A stretch of DNA of 34,269 bases from NCBI GenBank assembly GCA_900550105.1, contig URQW01000030.1, forward strand, positions 1 to 34,269, read 5' to 3'. Of this stretch, positions 15,371 to 22,638 are shown in pieces. A program made the position numbers and the translations under genes. Each line of letters opens with the position of its first letter. Positions within the stretch are counted from its first letter, which is position 1. Below the pieces are notes generated by a model. It made no database searches, was not told the DNA's origin, and saw only the letters and a program-made list of their open reading frames with translations. Source of the DNA: an uncultured Pelosinus sp. GTDB lineage: Bacteria > Bacillota > Negativicutes > UMGS1260.

Positions 15371-16555
15371 TTATTCTTTAACCCACGCTTCTGTGACAGA
15401 AACATATTTAATGGCCTGACGGAAATACGTAAAAGTCACGTGAATTCTTTGATCTGGTGTTTGTTTTATGGAAGGATAAGAATACTCGCGATTCAGTTTT
15501 TCCCGTGAATTATTCGTCATACAATAGCCATCGCCCACTTCAATATTTTTCTGGTAAGGCCAGGTTTTGCCATGATCTTCCGAAATAGCAATTGTCATGG
15601 GCGCGCGCGGCGTTCCCCAAAAAGCTTTCTTTTCATGAGAATTTTCTATCGGAGCGGCTGCCACTGCCGGTTCTGTTACTACGGTTTCCTCATCATCTTC
15701 AATCTCATCATATAACGAAGCGCGTCTTTCCGTCGAAGCCCCTGCACTGATATGATTATATACGAGAGCAAGATGACCGTTCGCCAGAACGGTAAACTGA
15801 ATCGAAGAATTATTATTAGGTAATTCTGTAGCGACAGGCTCGCTCCAAGTCCGGCCATGATCAGCCGAACGGCTGGCATAAATGAAGTCAGCCCAACGGC
15901 TTCTAAATAAAGCAAGCAGTGTACCGTCCTGAAGCTTTTCCACATTCATATGGACGCAGCCAGTACTACTTGGTACCACATACTCGGTCCAGGTTTTCCC
16001 TTGGTCAGCAGAAATTTTCACCGCACTCGTATCATAATCGCCAACCCATTTTACCCCAGGTTGTACGTGACAATAAAAAACGGGAATGAGCCATTCGCCA
16101 TTTTCCAATACTACGATCGGCTGACGAATAAAGGTCCCCGGCGTACCAAATAAAGTTTCAATGGGTCCCCAAGTATAGCCGTTATCTTGCGAGATACGGT
16201 AGCGAACAATCGCCGTATCTTGGTTGCCTGACTTCTGCGCCGTATATAACAACCACAAGTCGCCATTAGGCGCTGAAAACAAAACAGGGTTCTGCTCTGA
16301 CCGCCCAGCATCGTCAGAAAGTTTTACAGGCTCAGTCCATACTGATTCGCCTTGATTCAGTCGCGACATATAAATTGAAATATCAGCTATTCCTTCCTGC
16401 GTTCCGCCGAACCAGACGCAAAGTAAGTCGCCATTCGGTAAGGGCATAATATTGGACGCATGATTTTGCGGACAATTCGATGGTATATAGGCATCAATCC
16501 GATCGCTTGTTTGATCAGGATAAAGTTTCCCGTCTTTATCTTCCACTGTATTCAA
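15371..16555 (-). CDS. Cytosolic sialidase-like BNR/Asp-box protein
   Basis: A beta-propeller protein of 394 residues related to the predicted neuraminidase group (COG4692, BNR repeats). Four Asp-boxes of the S-x-D-x-G-x-T-W type are visible: SQDNGYTW, SADQGKTW, SADHGRTW and SEDHGKTW. There is no signal peptide or membrane segment, unlike secreted sialidases, so it should act on imported substrate. An acidic, Ala/Pro/Val-rich insert of about 30 residues (about 286-315) precedes the AFWGTPRAPM segment. The start is judged to be TTG at 16555, eight bases after AGGAG; the GTG at 16564 overlaps that site. True sialidase activity is not established, and the Arg-triad cannot be confirmed by eye. 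It lies 23 bases after the symporter gene, so the two are probably a transport-hydrolysis pair. Confidence 0.82.
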   Translation of the reverse strand: MNTVEDKDGKLYPDQTSDRIDAYIPSNCPQNHASNIMPLPNGDLLCVWFGGTQEGIADISIYMSRLNQGESVWTEPVKLSDDAGRSEQNPVLFSAPNGDLWLLYTAQKSGNQDTAIVRYRISQDNGYTWGPIETLFGTPGTFIRQPIVVLENGEWLIPVFYCHVQPGVKWVGDYDTSAVKISADQGKTWTEYVVPSSTGCVHMNVEKLQDGTLLALFRSRWADFIYASRSADHGRTWSEPVATELPNNNSSIQFTVLANGHLALVYNHISAGASTERRASLYDEIEDDEETVVTEPAVAAAPIENSHEKKAFWGTPRAPMTIAISEDHGKTWPYQKNIEVGDGYCMTNNSREKLNREYSYPSIKQTPDQRIHVTFTYFRQAIKYVSVTEAWVKE

Positions 16556-16578
16556 AGAAATCACTCCTAACTTCTAAA

Positions 16579-17976
16579 TTATGCTTGAACTTCCTTGGAT
16601 TCATTCTTGCCGCCGCCAAACAGCTTATCAAGCACCATAACAATGGCTGGCGTAATCAAAGCGATGTACATATTATCAACCCCATAAGGATCGCCCATCA
16701 TGTACCAGCCACTTGTAGCGACTGCTGCGATTCCCATCCCCAAGTTGGCGCCGCGCGTGCTATTAAAGAAGGGCAGATAGAAAGCGAGCATAGCAACTAC
16801 AGAAATAGACAGACGAATCGCTCTGGTAAAGAAGGACAGTTTTAGAATTTCCGGCACAAAGAATACGAAAATGAGCGGAATAAAACCGATAATAACAGAG
16901 ATAATTTTGGTAACTTTAAATTCTTTTTCCGGACTTGGTTTATAAATAGGCACATAGAAGTCCTTTACAGCCAAAGAGGCAATCGCCAACGCAACTGTAC
17001 TTACGGAAACGAAGACAGACGCCACCAGCGAAGTTGCGACAAGACCGGCTAAATACGGGCTCATATACTGCATGAAGATAGGCAGAGCGTAGAGAGCTTT
17101 CATATCAGGGAATAAAAACTTAGCAGAAACACCGATTAAGGCCAGTAAAATACCGAGGGGCAAGGAAAATGCAGCCGCATAGAGAGCTGATTTTCTCGCT
17201 TCATTGGCATTTTTACTTGATGAAGTAGCTTGAATAACAAATTGTGTGGAAAAAATCGCGCCCACAGTACCAATAATCCAGGCAAATATAGTTGTGGCGC
17301 CGATTTTCCCATCCCAGGTGAAGTAATAACTCGGCATTTTCTCCATCATCGGGCTAATCCCGCCAGTCATAGTTAAAGCCACACCAAGAATAATGATAAT
17401 ACCGACATATTTAAGGAAGCTGTGTAGAATCGTAACCCAGGCAACGCCTTTCATCCCGCCAAAGACAAAGTAGAACGTACTCACTACTGCAATAATCAGC
17501 ATAGCTGTCGGCAAGTGAACCTTCAGCACCGTCGATAAAGCTGCAGCGCCACTGATATAGTTCCCAACATTCACAAGGAGCAAAGCGTACATCATGATTA
17601 AGGAAACCATATATTTCGTAGATTTCCCGTACTTTTGCGCAATAGCGCCGGAAATAGTAATTTCTCCCGAGCCGTAGAGCCGCTTTGCCATAAAGAAAGC
17701 ATAGAGGAAATAACCAATGGCCGCGCCAATAACCGACCAAGAAGCAGCCATACCATATTTGAAAGCCGACTCCGCCGTTCCTACCGTAGATTTGGCGCCA
17801 ATAAATTCGGACATGAGCAAAATACCTACAACAATTGCCGGCATAGACCGAGCTGCCGTCATAAACTGGTCACTGTCTTTACTACGAAGTTTCACTGTCA
17901 ACCATGATGTAAACAAGATATAGGCAATAATCATGGCCACGATAATCGCTGTATCGGCATAACTAAATTCTTTCAT
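16579..17976 (-). CDS. Sodium:solute symporter (SSS family) of the sugar-acid operon
   Basis: A 466-residue inner-membrane protein with about 12-13 helices. It has the SSS signature region: D-Q-F-M-T-A-A-R-S-M-P, then a helix with SEFIGAKSTVGTAESAFKYG. It should import the operon substrate with Na+. The ATG at 17976 (MKEFSYAD) is preferred over a GTG three codons upstream, though the ribosome site is weak (GAGTGG). It follows a 136-base gap containing a hairpin (18074-18107), the largest spacer inside the operon, so the gene might also have separate expression control. The sialidase-like protein is encoded immediately after it. It is distinct from the symporter at 1463-2905. Confidence 0.88.
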   Translation of the reverse strand: MKEFSYADTAIIVAMIIAYILFTSWLTVKLRSKDSDQFMTAARSMPAIVVGILLMSEFIGAKSTVGTAESAFKYGMAASWSVIGAAIGYFLYAFFMAKRLYGSGEITISGAIAQKYGKSTKYMVSLIMMYALLLVNVGNYISGAAALSTVLKVHLPTAMLIIAVVSTFYFVFGGMKGVAWVTILHSFLKYVGIIIILGVALTMTGGISPMMEKMPSYYFTWDGKIGATTIFAWIIGTVGAIFSTQFVIQATSSSKNANEARKSALYAAAFSLPLGILLALIGVSAKFLFPDMKALYALPIFMQYMSPYLAGLVATSLVASVFVSVSTVALAIASLAVKDFYVPIYKPSPEKEFKVTKIISVIIGFIPLIFVFFVPEILKLSFFTRAIRLSISVVAMLAFYLPFFNSTRGANLGMGIAAVATSGWYMMGDPYGVDNMYIALITPAIVMVLDKLFGGGKNESKEVQA

Positions 17977-18073
17977 GAACACCACTCATTTCTCTATAAA
18001 TTTTTACTACTTAATTTTCTTTGAGCTATCAATTATTTCGTTCATTTTGGAATAGTCAGTTTTTTTGTCTTAT

Positions 18074-18107
18074 AGGGTCAGACAAACCATGCGGCGTTTG
18101 TCTGATC
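18074..18107 (-). other. Intra-operon hairpin between the Fe-ADH and symporter genes
   Basis: A 13-bp inverted repeat (GGGTCAGACAAAC / GTTTGTCTGATCC, one G-U pair) with an 8-base loop, directly after the Fe-ADH stop. No T-run follows on the minus strand, so it is more likely an RNA processing or stabilising hairpin than a full terminator. Confidence 0.55.
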
Positions 18108-18112
18108 CTTCA

Positions 18113-19276
18113 CTAAAAGAGTTTTTGATAGATTTCCTTGATCGCTTCTTTACCAAGAACTTTAGGATGATTGTTGAGAAGACGGGTCACTTTGAGCGCG
18201 GCTTCAGCCATAAAATCAATATCCTTAGCCGTAATGCCTTTTTCGTCCCAGTTCACCGAAAGCTCTAGATCATGATTTAGTGAGTACAAGTTCTCAATCA
18301 TTTTTTCCGCGGCTTCCCGACTGGACAGACCGGCTACAGGAAGTTCCATGGCCTGTGCAATATCTTTGAACTTTTCTTCCGCTGCATCAATTGTCACGTT
18401 CATTACATGCGGCAACAATACCGCGTTAGAAAGACCATGGGGAATCCGATATTTTCCGCCTAAAGGATAAGCCAAAGCATGAACAGCCGTTGTGCTCGAT
18501 GTAGCAATACAAATTCCGGCAAGCATAGCTCCTAGCAGCATATCATGACGGGCTGATACATTGTCGCCATCGCGATAAGCGGTGCGCAGACTCCGTGAAA
18601 TCAACTGAATCGCTTTTAGGGCATAGGTATCACTGAAGGGATTCGCTTTCTTAGAAATATAACATTCCATAGCATGAGCTAGTGCGTCCATTCCCGTTGC
18701 CGCGGTGATCGCTTTTGGCAATTTCAGCGTCAAAGTCGGATCAAGAATCACATAAGCCGCCATCATTTTAGGACTGACAATGCCTACTTTCAGCTCTTCT
18801 TCCGGTACAAGCACAATGGCATTATACGTCACTTCTGATCCAGTTCCAGCGGTGGTAGGAATCATCACTGTAGGGATTCCTTGTTTCGTAATAACAGCGC
18901 CTCTTACTAATTCCGGCAAAGTCACGTCATTGGTTAACAGTACAGCCACTAGTTTTGCCACATCCATGGAACTACCGCCGCCAATACCAACAATCATTTC
19001 ACAATCAGACGCCTTGGCTTCAGCAACAATTTCCTCAACCTGCTGCACCGTTGGCTCTGGCGGTGTCGTATTAATCATGGCTACTACAGCGCCAGCCGCT
19101 TCCATCACTGCTTTCGGTTTATCAATTAAGCCAGCATGAAACACGCCCTGATCCGTAATGATCAATACTTTTTTTACAGTTTCTTCTTTGATGATTTCAG
19201 CCAGACTTTCCACACTATTGAGTCCTGCTGTAATTTTCCCGGCATTAAATAGCGTATATTGCCCTTCAAAATCCAT
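18113..19276 (-). CDS. Iron-containing alcohol dehydrogenase of the sugar-acid operon
   Basis: A 387-residue group III alcohol dehydrogenase. The cofactor segment is GIGGGSSMDVAK and PTTAGTGSEVT; iron ligands are D197, H201, H266 and H280 in GMDALAHAMECY and TAVHALAYPLGGKYRIPHG. The strong GGGGAGG site precedes the ATG. It lies 17 bases after the DapA-like gene. In this context it may reduce the aldehyde released by the aldolase, or oxidise a hydroxy-acid such as a 4-hydroxybutyrate-type or sugar-acid intermediate. The sequence is closer to lactaldehyde/hydroxyacid-type dehydrogenases than to the butanol type at 12768-13937, but substrate is undetermined. Confidence 0.9.
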   Translation of the reverse strand: MDFEGQYTLFNAGKITAGLNSVESLAEIIKEETVKKVLIITDQGVFHAGLIDKPKAVMEAAGAVVAMINTTPPEPTVQQVEEIVAEAKASDCEMIVGIGGGSSMDVAKLVAVLLTNDVTLPELVRGAVITKQGIPTVMIPTTAGTGSEVTYNAIVLVPEEELKVGIVSPKMMAAYVILDPTLTLKLPKAITAATGMDALAHAMECYISKKANPFSDTYALKAIQLISRSLRTAYRDGDNVSARHDMLLGAMLAGICIATSSTTAVHALAYPLGGKYRIPHGLSNAVLLPHVMNVTIDAAEEKFKDIAQAMELPVAGLSSREAAEKMIENLYSLNHDLELSVNWDEKGITAKDIDFMAEAALKVTRLLNNHPKVLGKEAIKEIYQKLF

Positions 19277-19293
19277 TTTTCTACCTCCCCTGT

Positions 19294-20169
19294 TTATTTA
19301 TATAGTTCAAAAACTTTGCGTAGTTCAGCATCAATTTCCGGATTGCAGCAATTCGACGGTTCCCGCGCCGGTCCTACCGGATAACCAAGCAGATTTACTG
19401 CCCGTTTTACTACTGAATTGGGATTCCCCAACTGCATAACATTGCGGAAAGGTCTGATTTTCTTTTGCGCTTCATTGGCTTCGGCAATTTTTCCTTCAGC
19501 CCATAATTTATAGATGCTTACCATCAATTCGGGAAATACATTAGAGCATCCCGAAATAGCGCCTGTACCACCAGCCATTAAAGTCCATAAAATGAGCGAA
19601 TCGCTTCCGGCTAAAACACTTAGGCGTGGATCCGTGTTCTCAATATACTTTAAGGTGTTGTCAAAATTACCGCTGCTATCTTTAATTCCAATAATATTTT
19701 GATACTGGGCCAAACGTTTTACTGTGGCGGGAGCAATGCTATTGCCCGTACGAGCCGGGATATTATAGAGCAAAATCGGTAAATCTACCGCCTCAGCAAC
19801 CGTACTAAAGTGACGATATAGATCCTCTTGCGACGCTGCTGTAAAGTAAGGTGAAATAATCGAAAGAACATCAACACCTAAATCTTTAGCAATCTTAGAG
19901 AGCTCCACACTTTCTTTCGTCGTAATGCAGCCTGTTCCCGCATAAACCGGAACACGGCCATTGACTTCTTCTACAGTTACTTTAATAATCTCGATTTTTT
20001 CTTCTTGCGATAACGCATAGAATTCACCATTTGTTCCCAAAGCAAAAATCCCGCTGACGCCAGCACCAATTAAACGATTGATCTGATTTTTTAATTCCTT
20101 AGGATTAAATTTTTCATCTTCCGTTAAGGGTGTAAGAATCGGCGTAATAATTCCTTGCGGTTTCAACAT
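19294..20169 (-). CDS. DapA/N-acetylneuraminate lyase family aldolase
   Basis: A class I aldolase-type TIM barrel of 291 residues. The Schiff-base lysine K163 (GIKDSSGNFD) and catalytic Tyr Y135 (LLYNIPARTGN) have the family's exact 28-residue spacing. The pyruvate-carboxylate loop is GTNGEF (45-50). dapL lies elsewhere in the window, and a sugar-acid operon context argues against a lysine-synthesis role. A 2-keto-3-deoxy-sugar-acid or nonulosonate-type lyase that yields pyruvate plus an aldehyde is more likely. Start: ATG at 20169 (MLKPQG) has GAAGG nine bases upstream; an ATG three codons earlier abuts that site. It is 22 bases after the kinase-PdxA2 fusion gene. Confidence 0.88.
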   Translation of the reverse strand: MLKPQGIITPILTPLTEDEKFNPKELKNQINRLIGAGVSGIFALGTNGEFYALSQEEKIEIIKVTVEEVNGRVPVYAGTGCITTKESVELSKIAKDLGVDVLSIISPYFTAASQEDLYRHFSTVAEAVDLPILLYNIPARTGNSIAPATVKRLAQYQNIIGIKDSSGNFDNTLKYIENTDPRLSVLAGSDSLILWTLMAGGTGAISGCSNVFPELMVSIYKLWAEGKIAEANEAQKKIRPFRNVMQLGNPNSVVKRAVNLLGYPVGPAREPSNCCNPEIDAELRKVFELYK

Positions 20170-20191
20170 ATATTTCATCCTTCTTTCTTAT

Positions 20192-22498
20192 TTATCCAAG
20201 TTTATGGGCAAACTTTACTTTCGCCATTTGAGCTCCTAACACGAGTGCTTCAGTCATACTGCGGCTGTCAGCTACCCCCTGACCGGCAATGGCAAAAGCC
20301 GTTCCATGATCCACTGAAGTTCTAATACAAGGCAATCCTACCGTAACATTCACGCCTGTTTCAAAGCCAAGTACTTTAATGGGTATATGACCTTGATCAT
20401 GATACATAACCACCACAATATCGAAGTCTTTTTTGATAGCAGCCTGATAGAACACAGTATCTGGCGGCACAGGTCCCGTAACGTCCATCCCCTGACTTTT
20501 CGCCGCTTCAATCGCTGGCGTGATCTCTAAGATTTCTTCACGACCAAATAGACCATTTTCGCCAGAATGAGGATTAAGCCCAGCAACTGCAATCCGCGGT
20601 TTTTCAATTCCAAGCATTTTTACAGCTTCATCAGCAAGCTGAATGACGCGTAAGACTCGTTCTTTTTTCACAAGTTCAGGAACCTTAGAAAAAGCTACGT
20701 GAGTTGTTACATGAATTACTTTTAAGGGACCACCCACAAGCATCATGGAATAATTTTTCGTATGAGACAAAGCGCCTAAAATTTCAGTATGGCCAGGATA
20801 ATGATACCCGCCGAGATTTAAAGCTTCTTTATTCAAAGGGGCTGTAACAATGGCCTGAATTTCCTCCTGCATAGCAGCAGCAACAGCTTTCTCGATATAT
20901 TCATAGGCAGCCTTTCCTGCTCGACCATCTACCTGAGCAAAAGGCAAATCGGCCGGTAAATTATCAAGATCTACGATGTCAATCACGCCAAAATCCTGGC
21001 CGCCTTCTGTGGCCGCCGTAATGCTGCGACATTTTACATCAGAACCAATAATCTTTACAGCTCGCTCCATTATTTTTTTATCGCCAAAAACAACGGGTCT
21101 GGCCATGTCATAAAGACTTTTCTCTGCCAAGGCTTTTACAATAATCTCAGGACCGATTCCGGCCGCATCCCCCATGGTAATTCCAAGTATTGGTTTCATT
21201 GCATTTCCTCCCTGTACACGTTGTCGTAAAATTGCTTTTTTCGCTGCAACAAGCGAGTCTTGTTTACCAAAGGCTCCCGCTTTCGTTACTACAGGCAGTC
21301 CGCTGCAAGGACCGCCGACCAGTCTTCCTAAAGGAATTCCTACGGCAACTTCCTGTAGCACTTCAATCGCTTCGGCCTGTAGGGCCCGACATACATGAAT
21401 CGCCGTATCGCCCCCAGTAAGCACCATACCCGCTAGCGGCGCCTGCGCTAAATTGGCAGCAATTTCGCCTAAAGCTGCGGCAATCTCTTCACTCACTTGA
21501 CAACCTGTCATTGCACGTTCTTGCCCAGCTTCAACAGCAGCTTTTACGTCTTCATCAGTAATGGCGCTAGCCAAAACGACGTCTTTATTCTCAGCTAAAT
21601 ACTGTTTGACTTTTTTAGCGCAGTCGGCAATTTCTGCTTTTCTAGCGCGCAAAAGATTTATCACATTTATTTGTATCAAATGAGTATTCTGTGAATTCAA
21701 TAGACTTTGAATCTGCGTCTGAGTCACTTTACTTACACTACCAGCAATCGTCAAAACTGGACCGGATCGCTCTGAAAGTGCTATAATGCTACTTTTATGC
21801 CATTCATAAAAACTAGGCAATTGTTCCGCAAGGCCTGCAGATCCGACCCATAAAACCTGCTTGTATTTTCTCGCGGCACTGGCAATGGACCTCAAATGCT
21901 GATCTTGGACAGCATCAAAAACAATCCATTTTTGTCCTGCCGCGAGACAAGTTTCTATGGCTTCACCAATTGCACTAGCACCTTTAATTACGTCAGACAA
22001 AGCAACAAAGCCAATGGACCTTTCCGCCTGCAATCGTAAGAGCTCAACAATTCGCGATTCTTTCACCGGACTTTTAGGCGCATGAGCAATTTCCGTTAAT
22101 TCAATTGGCAGTTGATTCAATAAGTGATAACCGCCTACTGTAATACGATGATTTGCGGGAAAAGCGGGAGCAATCACCACAAGTTCCGGCTGAAGGACAT
22201 CATCGGCTGCCATAATTTCCGCGCCAAGGTTGCCTCGCAAAGTAGAGTCCACTTTTTTATAGATCGTTTGGGCCTGGGCTTGCTGCAAAACGCGACAAGC
22301 TGTTTCCACTCTATTGTAGGCTTCCTGTGGCGTAATATCACGGCTGTCAGTATCAATAACGACTACATCGGCATTTTCGTTAAGTTCATTTTGACAGAGA
22401 TTAATTTTGACAAAACTGTTCATTCCTTGCTTAACAAATTGTACTGCCGTATCGTTTGCTCCGGTTATGTCATCGGCAATTACGCCTATCTTAATCAA
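20192..22498 (-). CDS. Fusion of four-carbon acid sugar kinase (OtnK, DUF1537) and PdxA2-type dehydrogenase
   Basis: 768 residues. Residues 1-433 are a complete DUF1537 kinase: N-terminal IKIGVIADDITGANDTAVQF and C-terminal TGGDTAIHVC, GGPCSGLPVVTKAGAFG. Residues 434-768 are a complete PdxA family dehydrogenase: MGDAAGIGPEI, metal-site His residues in HYPGHTE, YHDQGHIPIK and VDHGTAFAIAG. OtnK and PdxA2 are known to turn D-threonate or D-erythronate-type acids into a 4-phosphate and then DHAP plus CO2. At the junction an AGGGAGG site lies 7 bases before an in-frame ATG (21199), so stand-alone PdxA2 could also be made. The start is TTG at 22498 behind AGGTGA; upstream in-frame starts at 22531-22540 lie within or before the sigma-54 promoter. 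First gene of the operon. Confidence 0.88.
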   Translation of the reverse strand: MIKIGVIADDITGANDTAVQFVKQGMNSFVKINLCQNELNENADVVVIDTDSRDITPQEAYNRVETACRVLQQAQAQTIYKKVDSTLRGNLGAEIMAADDVLQPELVVIAPAFPANHRITVGGYHLLNQLPIELTEIAHAPKSPVKESRIVELLRLQAERSIGFVALSDVIKGASAIGEAIETCLAAGQKWIVFDAVQDQHLRSIASAARKYKQVLWVGSAGLAEQLPSFYEWHKSSIIALSERSGPVLTIAGSVSKVTQTQIQSLLNSQNTHLIQINVINLLRARKAEIADCAKKVKQYLAENKDVVLASAITDEDVKAAVEAGQERAMTGCQVSEEIAAALGEIAANLAQAPLAGMVLTGGDTAIHVCRALQAEAIEVLQEVAVGIPLGRLVGGPCSGLPVVTKAGAFGKQDSLVAAKKAILRQRVQGGNAMKPILGITMGDAAGIGPEIIVKALAEKSLYDMARPVVFGDKKIMERAVKIIGSDVKCRSITAATEGGQDFGVIDIVDLDNLPADLPFAQVDGRAGKAAYEYIEKAVAAAMQEEIQAIVTAPLNKEALNLGGYHYPGHTEILGALSHTKNYSMMLVGGPLKVIHVTTHVAFSKVPELVKKERVLRVIQLADEAVKMLGIEKPRIAVAGLNPHSGENGLFGREEILEITPAIEAAKSQGMDVTGPVPPDTVFYQAAIKKDFDIVVVMYHDQGHIPIKVLGFETGVNVTVGLPCIRTSVDHGTAFAIAGQGVADSRSMTEALVLGAQMAKVKFAHKLG

Positions 22499-22535
22499 AA
22501 TATCACCTGCTTTCTCCGCACTCATTAACATCTTT

Positions 22536-22551
22536 TGCAAGAATTATGCCA
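22536..22551 (-). promoter_or_regulatory. Sigma-54 (-24/-12) promoter of the sugar-acid operon
   Basis: Read on the minus strand, TGGCATAATTCTTGCA matches the sigma-54 consensus TGGCACG-N4-TTGCA in both GG and GC dinucleotides and spacing; only two flanking positions differ. Transcription should begin near 22525, leaving a leader of about 27 bases to the TTG start at 22498. The gene just upstream is a sigma-54 activator, which strongly supports it. Confidence 0.85.
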
Positions 22552-22585
22552 AAATTCAATATTGATTTTCCGCCATGTCTAACAA

Positions 22586-22634
22586 CAAAGAAAGACGTTC
22601 AGGTTGCATTTCGCAACTAGAACGTCTTTCTTTG
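22586..22634 (-). terminator. Long hairpin between the activator gene and the sigma-54 promoter
   Basis: Arms CAAAGAAAGACGTTC (22586-22600) and its exact complement (22620-22634), plus an inner GTTGC-ATTTC-GCAAC. It starts five bases after the activator stop, so a terminator role is likely. Its centre is also about 85 bases upstream of the predicted operon start site, the usual place for an enhancer bound by a sigma-54 activator. Confidence 0.7.
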
Positions 22635-22638
22635 CAAC

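Noticed and set aside
19294..20169. Biosynthetic dihydrodipicolinate synthase (dapA) for lysine
   Set aside because: It has the shared catalytic Tyr and Lys, but it lies inside a sigma-54-controlled catabolic operon and not with lysine genes; a sugar-acid aldolase is the better call.
22124..22528. 134-codon plus-strand frame opposite the kinase domain
   Set aside because: Antisense to the conserved DUF1537 domain, no ribosome site, Cys/His-rich random-looking sequence.
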